NCBI GenBank assembly: GCA_934636435.1
Contig: CAKUAQ010000011.1
Location: 1 to 51,754, forward strand
Direction: 5' to 3'
Length of the DNA stretch: 51,754 nucleotides
From: an uncultured Eubacteriales bacterium
GTDB lineage: Bacteria; Bacillota; Clostridia; Oscillospirales; Acutalibacteraceae
Below are positions 24,369-32,628 of the stretch, one piece after another. The position numbers and the translations under genes are program-made. The notes beneath the pieces are model-generated. The model had not been told where the DNA came from, searched no databases, and worked only from the letters and a program-made list of their open reading frames with translations. Within the stretch, counting starts at the first letter, position 1. Each line of letters opens with the position of its first letter.

Positions 24369-25387
24369 ACAGGCAGCACCCCGATCAGCAGCCGCAGCAG
24401 ATCCTCCATGGCCTGCACATCCGCCCAGCTGCCGGTGCAGGTCGGAGAATGAATATAGCGGCAGGGAAGCGACAGCGCCGCCATGCGCACACCGTCACCG
24501 CCGGTCTGTATGCTTCCGGCATTGTTGCCGCCGGCGATGCGGGTCTTGGTCTGGGTCGGGATCCCGTGCTCATCCGCCAACGCACGGATCTGTCGATACA
24601 GGTCCGCATCGTACAGAGTCGCCCGGTCGGCAAAGGAAACGACGCCCCCATCGCCGACACGGCACACCGCATTGTCCGGACGGCTGCCGGCCGTATCAGC
24701 GGCCGTGGTGGCATCCAGCGCAATGGCTATATCCGGCCGAATCTGCCGGGCCGCCACTCCGGCCCCCCGCAACCCCACCTCCTCCTGCACGGAGAAGGAC
24801 AACCACAGGTCATATTCCGGCTGGCTCGCCGCCAGCGTCAGCAGCAGCGCACACCCGACCCGATCGTCCACTGCCTTGCTCACAAAACGGTCGTTGGCCA
24901 GATCGGCCCAGCCTTGCTGGAAGGTGCCCGCGGCTCCGATGCGCACCATTCTCGCCGCCTCCGTACCGTCGGCCGCTCCGATGTCCACGACCATCGTCTC
25001 ATTAGACGGGATGGTGGTGCGTTCCTCCCCCTTGCACTGGTGGATCGCCTTGCCGCCGATCACACCCAGCCAGCCGCTGACACGCACCCGATGGCCGAAC
25101 AGCGCCTGCTTGTCGATGCCGCCCACCGGTTCAAAATGCAAAAAGCCGTCCTCCCCGATATAGGTGATCAAAAAGCCCACCTCGTCCATATGGGCATCCA
25201 GCAGCAGCCGGTGGCTGCCGGTCTGCCGGCCGATGAGGTGCACCAGCACGTTCCCCATTGGGTCGACGGTGATCTCCTTCGGTGCAGAGCTGGCCTCCAG
25301 CTCATCCAGTATATACTCCCGCACATCCTCTTCCCGGCCGGAGACACCGTCCAAATTACACAATTCCCGCAACAGCTTCCGGTTCAC
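24365..25387 (-). CDS. M42-family aminopeptidase (second of tandem pair)
   Basis: Cobalt/zinc aminopeptidase of family M42 (glutamyl aminopeptidase/tetrahedral aminopeptidase type), which degrades peptides in the cytoplasm. 340 residues with metal-ligand motifs LLDAHMDEVGFLI (His, Asp), SKAVDDRVGCALLL (bridging Asp), FSVQEEVGLRGAG (catalytic Glu-Glu), IALDATTAADTAG (Asp ligand) and CRYIHSPT (last His). It starts at ATG 25387, overlapping the stop of the upstream paralogue. The two proteins differ enough to have distinct substrate preferences or to form hetero-oligomers. Confidence 0.93.
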   Translation of the reverse strand: MNRKLLRELCNLDGVSGREEDVREYILDELEASSAPKEITVDPMGNVLVHLIGRQTGSHRLLLDAHMDEVGFLITYIGEDGFLHFEPVGGIDKQALFGHRVRVSGWLGVIGGKAIHQCKGEERTTIPSNETMVVDIGAADGTEAARMVRIGAAGTFQQGWADLANDRFVSKAVDDRVGCALLLTLAASQPEYDLWLSFSVQEEVGLRGAGVAARQIRPDIAIALDATTAADTAGSRPDNAVCRVGDGGVVSFADRATLYDADLYRQIRALADEHGIPTQTKTRIAGGNNAGSIQTGGDGVRMAALSLPCRYIHSPTCTGSWADVQAMEDLLRLLIGVLPV

Positions 25388-26415
25388 AGCCGCGTCCCCC
25401 TTTCCGTCACATAGGCTGCCATGAGCGCACCCACCGCAACCACATCCAAAAGATCCACCGCTTCTGCGGGGGTATGCATATACCGCAGCGGAATGGACAG
25501 CAGACCGGTAGGGATCCCGGCATTCTCATTGCTGATCCGGTCGGCGTCGGTACCGGTGGAAGCTCCCATCACCTCAAACTGATGCGGAATCTCCAGCCTT
25601 CCGGCGATCTCCGTCAGGCCGTCGGACACCCGTCGATCCAGCAACGGAGACAGACCGATCATCGCGCCCTTACCCATCACACCGCAATGCCGCGGATCGG
25701 CATCCGGAGTCAAGGCAAAGCTCACGTCCGTGACCAGTGCCACATCCGGCTTCAGCTGCCGGGCCGCCACACCGGCTCCGCGCCGCCCGACCTCCTCCTG
25801 CACACAGAAAGCCACTGCCACCGTGGCGGCCGGCTGTCTTAACACGCTCAGCGCCTCCAGGATCGCCGCCATGCCCGCCCGATTATCCAGAGCCTTACAG
25901 CTGACCACCGTTTCCCCCATCGGGAAGAACCGGGGCGCAAAAGCCACCCGATCGCCGGGGCGCACGTGCGCCATGGCCTCCTGTCCGCTCATACCGATAT
26001 CAATACCGCGGGTGGACAGCTCCGGTAGCCCGCTATCCTTCTGGATGAGATGCGGGGGCACCGAGCAGAACACGCCGGGGTATGGCTTGTCCCCGTATAC
26101 CACCACATTCTGCGCCGCCAGCACCCGCTCGTCGGGGCTGCCCGCCGCCGCCACATGGACGAACCCCAGTTCATCCACGCCGGTCACGAGAAAGCCCACC
26201 TCGTCCATATGCGCCTGCAACAGCACCGTTCCGGCGGCAGGGTCAGCGCCCCGCCGCACCGCCAGCACATTTCCCATCCTGTCCACCGTAACCGTGTCGG
26301 TCAGCGGGCGCAGCAGCTTCACAGCCAGCTCGGTTATCTCCGTCTGTCCGGCCACGCCGGGCGTCCGGCACAGTTGCTCCAGATTGTCTTTCGCACTAAT
26401 GGTTTTCATGCTCAT
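25384..26415 (-). CDS. M42-family aminopeptidase (first of tandem pair)
   Basis: 343-residue M42 peptidase with LLQAHMDEVGFLVTG, CKALDNRAGMAAIL, FCVQEEVGRRGAGV, VTDVSFALTPDADPRH and LRYMHTPAEAVD, that is, the full set of metal ligands and catalytic glutamates. The first motif reads QAHMDEVG where its partner reads DAHMDEVG. ATG 26415 is chosen because AGGAGC lies 11 bases upstream, overlapping the murD stop codon; ATG 26409 is the alternative. Transcribed directly after murD. Confidence 0.93.
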   Translation of the reverse strand: MSMKTISAKDNLEQLCRTPGVAGQTEITELAVKLLRPLTDTVTVDRMGNVLAVRRGADPAAGTVLLQAHMDEVGFLVTGVDELGFVHVAAAGSPDERVLAAQNVVVYGDKPYPGVFCSVPPHLIQKDSGLPELSTRGIDIGMSGQEAMAHVRPGDRVAFAPRFFPMGETVVSCKALDNRAGMAAILEALSVLRQPAATVAVAFCVQEEVGRRGAGVAARQLKPDVALVTDVSFALTPDADPRHCGVMGKGAMIGLSPLLDRRVSDGLTEIAGRLEIPHQFEVMGASTGTDADRISNENAGIPTGLLSIPLRYMHTPAEAVDLLDVVAVGALMAAYVTERGTRL

Positions 26416-26431
26416 TACCCATTCTCGCTCC

Positions 26432-27811
26432 TTACGGCAGATTCTGTACCAGGGTCTTAAAGTGTTGTCCCCGTTCCTCAAAATTCTTATACATATCAAA
26501 GCTGGCGCTGGCGGGGGACATAAACACGATGTCTCCATCCCCGGCCAGCCGATCGGCCGTCTGCACCGCCTCAGACATATCCTTCACCCGGTAAATGGGC
26601 AGATCGGAGCAGGCGCGTATCGCAGCTTCAATAGCGTCTGCCGTAGCGCCCAGCAGCACCGCCGCCTGCACCTTTTCCGCCGCCACCGGTCCCAGAGGTG
26701 TATAGGGGATGTGCTTGTCATAGCCGCCGGCGATGAGGATCACTTTCTGGCGGAACGCCTGCAACCCGGCGATGGTACGGGAGGGACTGCTGCCGATGGA
26801 ATCGTTATACCAGCGCACGCCGTTGCGTTCCCGCACCAGCTCGCAGCGATGCTCCACGCCGCCGAACGCCCGGGCAAAACGGACGATGGCCTCCGGCGAC
26901 ACCCGTCCCCACACGGCCGCGATGGCCGCCATATAGTTCTCCACATTGTGCTCGCCGGGGATACGGATATCGTCCGCATCCATCACCACCGTATCCGTGC
27001 CGTCGGCGCTCACCACGATCCGCCGCCGCTCATCCAGCCAGCAGCCGCGCTCCACCCGGCCCCGCCGGGAAAACAGCCACACCTCGCCCGGACAGTCCGC
27101 CGCAAATTCTGCGGTGATGGCGTTATCGGCATTGAGCACCGCACGGTCGCCGGGCTTTTGGTACAGCACCAAATTTTTCTTTGCGTCAATGTATTCCTGC
27201 ATATCGGTGTGCCAGTCCAGATGATTGGGCGCTACGTTGGTGACGACCGCTACCGCGGGAGACCGGGACATCCCGGTGAGCTGAAAACTGGACAGCTCCA
27301 CCACCGCCGCATTATCCGGGGTGATATCCGCCACATACGGCAGCAGCGCCCGGCCGATATTCCCCCCCACAAAGGTCTTGACGCCGGCCGCATCCAGCAG
27401 ACCGGCGATGATGGTGGTGGTAGTGGTTTTTCCGTCCGAGCCGGTGACGGCATAGATCGGCGCCCGACACAGATCGAAGAAGATCTCCATCTCCGAGGTG
27501 ACGGTCTTCCCCTCCCGCCGCGCCTGCTCCAGCGCCGGCAAATACGGCTTCATACCGGGGGTGCGCAGGATCAGCTGTCCGTCCAGCCGGTCCAGGTATC
27601 CTTCTCCCAGCGACAGCTGCGCCCCCGCCGCCCTCAGCTCCCGGGCGGTATCCCCCAGCTGCGCCTCCGTGCGCCGGTCACAGGCCACGACGTGCGCGCC
27701 CGCCTGCAAAAACTGGTGGATCACCGGCAGATTATTATGTCCGATCCCGCAGATGGTGACGGTTTTCCCGTCCACTGCATGAAAAAATGATTCGATGCTA
27801 TTCAAATCCAT
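26432..27811 (-). CDS. murD: UDP-N-acetylmuramoyl-L-alanine--D-glutamate ligase
   Basis: Cytoplasmic Mur ligase adding D-glutamate to UDP-MurNAc-L-Ala in peptidoglycan synthesis. 459 residues: N-terminal Rossmann domain (VTICGIGHNNLPVIHQF), P-loop VTGSDGKTTTTT (123-132), the NHLDWH motif in VAPNHLDWHTDM, and the C-terminal GGYDKHIPY block. ATG 27811 (MDLNSIESFF) is the tentative start; GGGAG is only two bases from it but eight bases from a TTG at 27805, which is a plausible alternative, and an in-frame ATG exists at 27838. It heads a transcript with two peptidases, an acetyltransferase and a PLP enzyme. Confidence 0.94.
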   Translation of the reverse strand: MDLNSIESFFHAVDGKTVTICGIGHNNLPVIHQFLQAGAHVVACDRRTEAQLGDTARELRAAGAQLSLGEGYLDRLDGQLILRTPGMKPYLPALEQARREGKTVTSEMEIFFDLCRAPIYAVTGSDGKTTTTTIIAGLLDAAGVKTFVGGNIGRALLPYVADITPDNAAVVELSSFQLTGMSRSPAVAVVTNVAPNHLDWHTDMQEYIDAKKNLVLYQKPGDRAVLNADNAITAEFAADCPGEVWLFSRRGRVERGCWLDERRRIVVSADGTDTVVMDADDIRIPGEHNVENYMAAIAAVWGRVSPEAIVRFARAFGGVEHRCELVRERNGVRWYNDSIGSSPSRTIAGLQAFRQKVILIAGGYDKHIPYTPLGPVAAEKVQAAVLLGATADAIEAAIRACSDLPIYRVKDMSEAVQTADRLAGDGDIVFMSPASASFDMYKNFEERGQHFKTLVQNLP

Positions 27812-27840
27812 CACTCCCGTATCTGGCTTTCCGCCCATCC

Positions 27841-27869
27841 ATTATACATATACTCTCCGCAAATAGCAA
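27841..27869 (-). promoter_or_regulatory. Probable promoter of murD
   Basis: Minus strand TTGCTA, about 17 bp, TATAAT (near 27846-27841), placing the transcript start close to the murD start region. The short leader supports a start codon downstream of 27838. Confidence 0.5.
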
Positions 27870-27934
27870 GAAAAACCTGCCGCCGAACCTTTTTCCGAAA
27901 ATATTAAATTTTTATAAATTTCGACGTTCGGTCC

Positions 27935-27963
27935 TTGTGAATTGCCGTTACAGGAGCTATAAT
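27935..27963 (+). promoter_or_regulatory. Promoter of RING/DUF2628 gene
   Basis: TTGTGA (27935-27940), 17 bp, TATAAT (27958-27963). Divergent from the murD promoter across about 65 bp. Confidence 0.65.
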
Positions 27964-27991
27964 AGCACCATAAAGCAAGGAGATGAACGCC

Positions 27992-28966
27992 GTGTACTAT
28001 TACGAAGGTATGCGCTGTCCGGTCTGCGGACGGCCTTTTCAGTCGGACGACGATGTGGTCGTATGCCCGGTCTGCGGGCTGCCCCATCACCGCGCCTGCT
28101 GGAAGCAGGAGGGGCACTGTCATCTGGCGCACCTGCACGGAACCGACGAACAATGGAGCCGCGAAGCGGCGGAGGCCGCCACGCAGCCGGAGCAGGAGCC
28201 AGAGGACTCTGCCCGATCCGGAGGTGTGCAGATCTGCCCCCGCTGCCGGACGGAAAACCCGGAATATGCCGAGTTTTGCTGCCGCTGCGGATGCCCTTTG
28301 GGCGAGGCGGACTGGGACAGCGACCGCGCAGAGGATGCAGGCGGCTTTCAGCAGCCTCCTTACAGCGAATATATGCCCTTCCGCAGCGTGTTTTCGGATA
28401 CGGTGAACTGTAATCCCAACGAAGTGATCGGCGACCATAAGGCCACCGATCTGGCGTCGGTCATCGGCGGACGGACAGACTATTATCTGCCGCGATTCCG
28501 GCAGATCGCCGGCGGACGCTCCGGCGGATGGAACTGGTCGGCATTTCTGCTGGGACCGTACTGGCTGCTGTACCGGAAGATGTATCTGTCCGGCGGGCTG
28601 TTGCTGCTGTTGCAGCTGTTGCAGAGCAGCGTCCTGTACTGGATCATGAGCAAGCTGAATCTGACGGACAATGCGGCGCTGCTCCGGTTTTTCTCCCGGG
28701 ATTTTCAGAATCGGCAGGAGCTATACTACTATCTGGCTCTGCTGCTGCTGAGTCTGCTGGTTTTTGCGATACGCTTTGCTCTGGGAGGATTGGGCAATCG
28801 GCTCTATTATCACCATTCCTGCGAGCTGATCACCCGTAAGCGGGAGCAGATACCGGATATCACCACCGCCGAGTTGGCCACCGTGGGCGGGACCTCTTTC
28901 AGCATCCAGGTGATCGGCTATGTGAGCATCAATGTGCTGAGCATGCTGATCCAGCTGCTACTATAA
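27992..28966 (+). CDS. Membrane protein with RING-like zinc finger, zinc ribbon and DUF2628
   Basis: 324 residues. The N-terminal zinc module resembles prokaryotic RING fingers: CPVCGRPFQ, then CPVCGLPHHRACW and GHCHLAHLH within the first 45 residues. A second zinc ribbon follows (ICPRCRTENPEYAEFCCRCGCP, four CxxC half-sites). The C-terminal half has at least three hydrophobic helices with the DUF2628 signature WNWSAFLLGPYWLLYRKMY. GTG 27992 is preferred because AAGGAG (27977-27982) is directly adjacent to the ATG at 27983 but nine bases from the GTG. The family is common in gut clostridia. Function unknown; a membrane sensor or scaffold is conceivable. Confidence 0.8.
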   Translation: MYYYEGMRCPVCGRPFQSDDDVVVCPVCGLPHHRACWKQEGHCHLAHLHGTDEQWSREAAEAATQPEQEPEDSARSGGVQICPRCRTENPEYAEFCCRCGCPLGEADWDSDRAEDAGGFQQPPYSEYMPFRSVFSDTVNCNPNEVIGDHKATDLASVIGGRTDYYLPRFRQIAGGRSGGWNWSAFLLGPYWLLYRKMYLSGGLLLLLQLLQSSVLYWIMSKLNLTDNAALLRFFSRDFQNRQELYYYLALLLLSLLVFAIRFALGGLGNRLYYHHSCELITRKREQIPDITTAELATVGGTSFSIQVIGYVSINVLSMLIQLLL

Positions 28967-28991
28967 ACCATATGAGTGTGAGGAGAATACG

Positions 28992-29864
28992 ATGAATACC
29001 GTACGGAAAGCAGTCATTCCGGCAGCCGGACTGGGCACACGCGTGCTCCCAGCCTCCAAATCCATGCCCAAGGAAATGCTCCCCATTGTGGACAAGCCCG
29101 CGATACAGTATATCGTGGAGGAGGCGGTGCATTCCGGCATCACGGATATCCTGATCATCACCAACCGGGGCAAAGGCATCATCGAGGATCATTTTGACCA
29201 CAGCATCGAACTGGAGGAACGGCTGGCGGCCGGCGGCAAGACCGAGGCGTTGGAGCAGGTGCAGCGCCTGTCCTCCATGGCCAACATCCACTATATTCGT
29301 CAACGGGAAACCAAGGGCTTGGGGCACGCGGTCAGCTGTGCCCGCGCATTCGTCGGCAACGAACCGTTTGCCGTACTGTACGGAGACGATGTGATCATCG
29401 GCGACGATCCGGTTTGCGGCCAGCTGTGCCGCGTGTATGAGAAATACGGCAAGTCGGTGGTCGGTGTCAAGCAGGTGACACCGGAGCAGGTGCTGCGGTA
29501 CTGCTCGCTGGGGGTGCGTCCGGTGCGGGATGCGGTGTTCGACGTGTATGACATGATCGAGAAGCCCACGCCGGACAAGGTGCTGTCCCTCTATTCCATC
29601 CTGGGGCGGTGTGTGCTGACGCCGGATATCTTCGATATTCTGGAGAATACCGCTCCCGGAGCCGGCGGCGAAATTCAGTTGACCGACGCCATGTGCGTAC
29701 AGGCGAAGGCCAACCGCATGATGGCGGTGGATTTCGTGGGCAAGCGGTACGATATGGGCAATAAGCTGGGAATTCTACAGGCCAACTGCGAGGTAGCGTT
29801 GCGACGCCCCGATCTGCGGGATGACTTCGCCGCCTATCTGAAGGAATTGGCGGCAACACTGTAA
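28992..29864 (+). CDS. galU: UTP--glucose-1-phosphate uridylyltransferase
   Basis: Makes UDP-glucose from UTP and glucose-1-phosphate, the donor for glycolipids and cell-surface polymers. 290 residues, standard bacterial GalU: nucleotide-binding PAAGLGTRVLPASKSMPKEM (10-29), LPIVDKPAIQYIVEEA, LGHAVSCARAFVGNEPFAVLYGDD, and the C-terminal VDFVGKRYDMGNKLG. ATG 28992 has GAGGAG upstream, 25 bp after the membrane protein. UDP-glucose made here would feed the UgtP-like glycosyltransferase encoded at 33.4-34.5 kb. Confidence 0.97.
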   Translation: MNTVRKAVIPAAGLGTRVLPASKSMPKEMLPIVDKPAIQYIVEEAVHSGITDILIITNRGKGIIEDHFDHSIELEERLAAGGKTEALEQVQRLSSMANIHYIRQRETKGLGHAVSCARAFVGNEPFAVLYGDDVIIGDDPVCGQLCRVYEKYGKSVVGVKQVTPEQVLRYCSLGVRPVRDAVFDVYDMIEKPTPDKVLSLYSILGRCVLTPDIFDILENTAPGAGGEIQLTDAMCVQAKANRMMAVDFVGKRYDMGNKLGILQANCEVALRRPDLRDDFAAYLKELAATL

Positions 29865-29881
29865 CAACAGCGCATAGAGTG

Positions 29882-29917
29882 ATACCCCCGGAGGGCTGTT
29901 GGCCTTTTCGGGGGTAT
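29882..29917 (+). terminator. Terminator of galU
   Basis: Stem ATACCCCCG/CGGGGGTAT with an 18-nt loop, 17 bp after the galU stop. The T-run (GGTTTCT) is poor. The remaining ~200 bp up to rarA holds no gene I can support. Confidence 0.6.
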
Positions 29918-30116
29918 GGTTTCTCCGGCAGAATACAGCCGGACGGCCGCCATCCGCCCCATCGTCGGCGACGGCACACCTTACAGTATTTTCATCGAGA
30001 TATATCCCCACCCTTCAGCGCACTCTCGCACCCTTAAGTATACGGTGCGGCTCCGTCCGGCAAACGCGACATCCGTTCCGTGTTTTGCAAAAGCCGAACA
30101 AACGATCGCTTTTTGC

Positions 30117-30146
30117 TTGACTTTTCACCCCCGACAGGTGTATGAT
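30117..30146 (+). promoter_or_regulatory. Promoter of rarA
   Basis: TTGACT (30117-30122), 18 bp, TATGAT (30141-30146), 36 bp before the rarA ATG. Confidence 0.6.
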
Positions 30147-30181
30147 ACACGAAGATAAACCACAGTAGGAGGTACGCGTAT

Positions 30182-31450
30182 ATGGCGGCACCGCTGGCAG
30201 ACCGGATTCGCCCCACCACGCTGGACGAGGTGGTGGGTCAGACGCACATTCTGGGTGAGGGAAAAGCCCTGCGGAACATTCTGGAGAGCGGGCATATTCC
30301 CAACCTGATCTTCTACGGACCCTCCGGGGTCGGAAAAACTACGGTAGCCCGCATCATCGCCGAACGGGCGGATATGCGGCTGCATAAGCTCAACGGCACT
30401 ACCGCTTCCACCGCGGATATCAAAGCCGTGGTGGAGGAGCTGGACACCTTCGCGGGAATGAACGGTGTGCTGCTATATCTGGACGAGATCCAGTATTTCA
30501 ACAAGCGGCAGCAGCAAACGCTGCTGGAATTCATCGAAAACGGCCGCATCACGCTGATTGCCTCCACAACGGAAAACCCGTATTTCTACGTGTACAATGC
30601 TATTTTGAGCCGTTCTACGGTATTTGAGTTCAAGGCCGTGGAGCCGTCGGAGATTGAAAGGGCGGTGCGGCGCGGTTTTTCCATCCTTCAAAGTGAGCGG
30701 GAAGCCCCCCTGCGGGTGGAGGAGCCGGTATACAGCCACATCGCCAGAGCCTGCGGCGGGGATGTGCGCAAGGCCATCAACGCCGTAGAGCTGTGCGTAT
30801 TGGCAGGCGATACCGACGCCGACGGCAGCACCACCGTGACATTGGAAACGGCGCAGCAGCTGTCCCAGCGCAGCGCCATGCGCTATGACCGGGAGGGCGA
30901 CGAGCATTACGACATCCTATCCGCCTATCAAAAATCCATGCGCGGCTCTGACCCGGATGCGGCGCTGCATTACCTTGCCCGGCTGCTGGAAAGCGGCGAC
31001 TTGCCCTCCGCCTGTCGGCGGCTGATGGTCTGCGCCAGCGAGGATGTGGGGCTGGCGTATCCCCAGATCCTGCCCATTGTTAAGGCTGCCGTGGACATGG
31101 CCCAGCAGGTGGGGCTACCGGAAGCTCGGATTCCGCTGGCAGATGCCGTGGTGCTGGTATGCCAGGCACCGAAATCCAACACCGGCTACTGTGCCATCGA
31201 CGCAGCCATCGCCGATGTGCGTGCCGGGAAAAGCGGCCCCGTCCCCCGGCAGCTGCAAAACAAGCACTATGACGGCGCCGAGGTGGAGAAAAAAGGGCAG
31301 TTCTATCGGTATCCCCACAGCTTCCCCGGACACTGGGTGCGGCAGCAGTATCTGCCGGACGCGCTGCGGGACGCTGTATACTATACCCCCGGCGATAACA
31401 AAACCGAGCAGTCTTTCGCAGCCTACTGGAAAGAGATTAAGGATAAATGA
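30182..31450 (+). CDS. rarA: Replication-associated recombination protein A (RarA/MgsA)
   Basis: AAA+ clamp-loader-like ATPase acting at stalled replication forks. 422 residues: PLADRIRPTTLDEVVGQ (N-terminal box), Walker A GPSGVGKTT (46-54), Walker B LLYLDEIQYFNKRQQ near 98-112, sensor 1 STTENPYF, and the C-terminal tetramerisation/MgsA domain with SDPDAALHYLARLLESGD and SEDVGLAYPQ. ATG 30182 has AGGAGG upstream. Monocistronic, with its own promoter and terminator. Confidence 0.95.
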   Translation: MAAPLADRIRPTTLDEVVGQTHILGEGKALRNILESGHIPNLIFYGPSGVGKTTVARIIAERADMRLHKLNGTTASTADIKAVVEELDTFAGMNGVLLYLDEIQYFNKRQQQTLLEFIENGRITLIASTTENPYFYVYNAILSRSTVFEFKAVEPSEIERAVRRGFSILQSEREAPLRVEEPVYSHIARACGGDVRKAINAVELCVLAGDTDADGSTTVTLETAQQLSQRSAMRYDREGDEHYDILSAYQKSMRGSDPDAALHYLARLLESGDLPSACRRLMVCASEDVGLAYPQILPIVKAAVDMAQQVGLPEARIPLADAVVLVCQAPKSNTGYCAIDAAIADVRAGKSGPVPRQLQNKHYDGAEVEKKGQFYRYPHSFPGHWVRQQYLPDALRDAVYYTPGDNKTEQSFAAYWKEIKDK

Positions 31451-31455
31451 ACGGA

Positions 31456-31482
31456 GCGGTCGGCGCCAAAAGCGTCGACCGC
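31456..31482 (+). terminator. Terminator of rarA
   Basis: Stem GCGGTCG...CGACCGC (31456-31482) right after the rarA stop, followed by CCTTCTCATTTC. It lies between convergent genes and may work both ways. Confidence 0.6.
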
Positions 31483-31504
31483 CCTTCTCATTTCAGATAG
31501 AAGA

Positions 31505-32215
31505 TTATTTTGAAAAGACAAATTCCGCTCGCTCATCGGAAAGCCAATTGGACCTCACCTGTAATTCTAATTCTTTCCAGTTTTCCGGCACCTCTACCGC
31601 ATACCAGCCGACTAATTTCTTGCCCGGAGTGATTGTACCATCCAGTGTGCCATCTGAAAAGGAACAAGCTGCGGAGAAGGAATAATCACATTTTACGCCG
31701 TCTACATAGGCATCAAACAACAATATTGAACTGATCGACTTGTCTTCATCCGATATGTTTTCAATAGCGAATTTCACGCCGACAAAAACCTTGCCGTCCT
31801 CTGCTTCATAAAAGCTTTTCCCGACGGATTCCTGTAAATCCTGTGCCGTGACTCGTATCGTCCGGAACGCAGCAGTTTCGTGCAAGCCAAAGGTAGTCCG
31901 ATCAGAAGATGCGTTCGCAGAGACCGGGGCGCTGCTCAACGCTGGCTCCTTTATTGGTTCTGAGTCTACCTGACTGCCAACCCGCCACAGCACCAACACC
32001 GCAAAAAATACCGTAATCAGCACTTTCACCCAAGTCTTCCAGCTTTTCTTCGCCCACATCAGCCCCAGCCCCACCGGGAAAAAGAAGATCAACAGCAGAA
32101 TGATACACCAAGTCGGCGCCCCCTGTTTAGCCGGCGGCATCACCGGCATTGGTGCATTGCACCCGTTAGGGCAATAATTTCCCTCGTATTCCTGTCCGCA
32201 TTTTCCACACTTCAT
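31505..32215 (-). CDS. Zinc-ribbon membrane protein with DUF4352-type domain
   Basis: 236 residues. N-terminal zinc ribbon MKCGKCGQEYEGNYCPNGC, two closely spaced hydrophobic segments (WCIILLLIFFFPVGLGLMW and VLITVFFAVLVLW), then a low-complexity linker and an extracytoplasmic DUF4352-like beta domain (VTAQDLQESVGKSFYEAEDG, KVFVGVKFAIENIS). DUF4352 proteins are typically surface lipoproteins or anchored proteins of unknown, often immunity- or phage-related, function. The leader contains a TAGACGAG/CTCGTCTA dyad. The promoter is overlapped by operator-like dyads shared with the divergent XRE regulator, so repression by that regulator is likely. Confidence 0.8.
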   Translation of the reverse strand: MKCGKCGQEYEGNYCPNGCNAPMPVMPPAKQGAPTWCIILLLIFFFPVGLGLMWAKKSWKTWVKVLITVFFAVLVLWRVGSQVDSEPIKEPALSSAPVSANASSDRTTFGLHETAAFRTIRVTAQDLQESVGKSFYEAEDGKVFVGVKFAIENISDEDKSISSILLFDAYVDGVKCDYSFSAACSFSDGTLDGTITPGKKLVGWYAVEVPENWKELELQVRSNWLSDERAEFVFSK

Positions 32216-32240
32216 CCTTCATCTTCTCCTTTTCTTGTGA

Positions 32241-32259
32241 TAGACGAGTGTCTCGTCTA
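32241..32259. promoter_or_regulatory. 19-bp dyad in the DUF4352 gene leader
   Basis: Perfect inverted repeat TAGACGAG-tgt-CTCGTCTA between the minus promoter and the ATG at 32215. It could be an operator or a leader hairpin close to the ribosome-binding site. Confidence 0.5.
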
Positions 32260-32264
32260 TCGTA

Positions 32265-32293
32265 ATTATAAACCATTTTGGTTTATATGTCAA
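32265..32293 (-). promoter_or_regulatory. Consensus promoter of DUF4352 gene with embedded operator
   Basis: Minus strand TTGACA (32293-32288), 17 bp, TATAAT (32270-32265), both perfect. The 19-bp dyad ATAAACC-attttG-GTTTAT (32268-32286) fills the spacer, so a bound regulator would block RNA polymerase. Confidence 0.8.
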
Positions 32294-32311
32294 TATACCA
32301 ATTCGGTTTAT
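32293..32311. promoter_or_regulatory. Second operator-like dyad
   Basis: ATATACC-aattc-GGTTTAT matches the first operator (ATAAACC-atttt-GGTTTAT) in both arms except one base. The two centres are 25 bp apart. It lies just before TATACT (32314-32319), the likely -10 of the XRE gene. Confidence 0.65.
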
Positions 32312-32317
32312 TCTATA

Positions 32318-32340
32318 CTATCATTATCACAGAATGATAG
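32318..32340 (+). promoter_or_regulatory. Dyad overlapping start of XRE transcript
   Basis: CTATCATT-atcacag-AATGATAG between the -10 and the XRE ribosome-binding site; operator or leader hairpin. Confidence 0.4.
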
Positions 32341-32352
32341 GTGGGATAAATT

Positions 32353-32589
32353 GTGTACCAACGTATACGGGGGCTGCGTGAAGATCGGGACTTGCGTCAA
32401 AAGGATGTAGCCGACTATCTGCATTGCAGTCAGGTGGCCTATTCCCGCTATGAGCTGGGAACACGGGATATACCCAGCGAGGTGTTGATTGCTCTGGCCA
32501 CCTTCCATCAGACCAGCATCGACTACCTTGTGGGCTTGACTGATGTAAAAACACCCTATCCAGCCACCAAACACACCTCGAAAAAATGA
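32353..32589 (+). CDS. XRE-family HTH transcriptional regulator
   Basis: 78-residue protein that is almost entirely an XRE-type HTH: YQRIRGLREDRDLRQKDVADYL, HCSQVAYSRYELGTRDIP (recognition helix) and LATFHQTSIDYLVGLTD, a very common short regulator layout in Firmicutes and phages. Start GTG 32353 with AGGTGG upstream. It is divergent from the DUF4352 gene, and the shared 137-bp region holds three or four dyads, so it is probably an autorepressor that also controls its neighbour. A short Pro/Thr/Lys-rich tail follows the fold. Confidence 0.88.
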   Translation: MYQRIRGLREDRDLRQKDVADYLHCSQVAYSRYELGTRDIPSEVLIALATFHQTSIDYLVGLTDVKTPYPATKHTSKK

Positions 32590-32623
32590 ACAAACCTCCG
32601 ACGGTCGCCCGTCGGAGGTTTGT
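32590..32623. terminator. Bidirectional terminator between XRE and HD genes
   Basis: Perfect 15-bp stem ACAAACCTCCGACGG/CCGTCGGAGGTTTGT with a TCGC loop, followed by TGTTTTC on plus. The A-rich flank (AAAAAATGA) gives a T-rich tail on minus. Convergent genes on both sides. Confidence 0.85.
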
Positions 32624-32628
32624 TGTTT

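Noticed and set aside
25730..27790. 686-residue plus-strand open frame across murD and M42 genes
   Set aside because: Antisense to two clear enzymes; composition is typical of a codon-bias artefact.
29865..30181. tRNA or small RNA gene between galU and rarA
   Set aside because: No cloverleaf or CCA end seen, only a terminator and a promoter.
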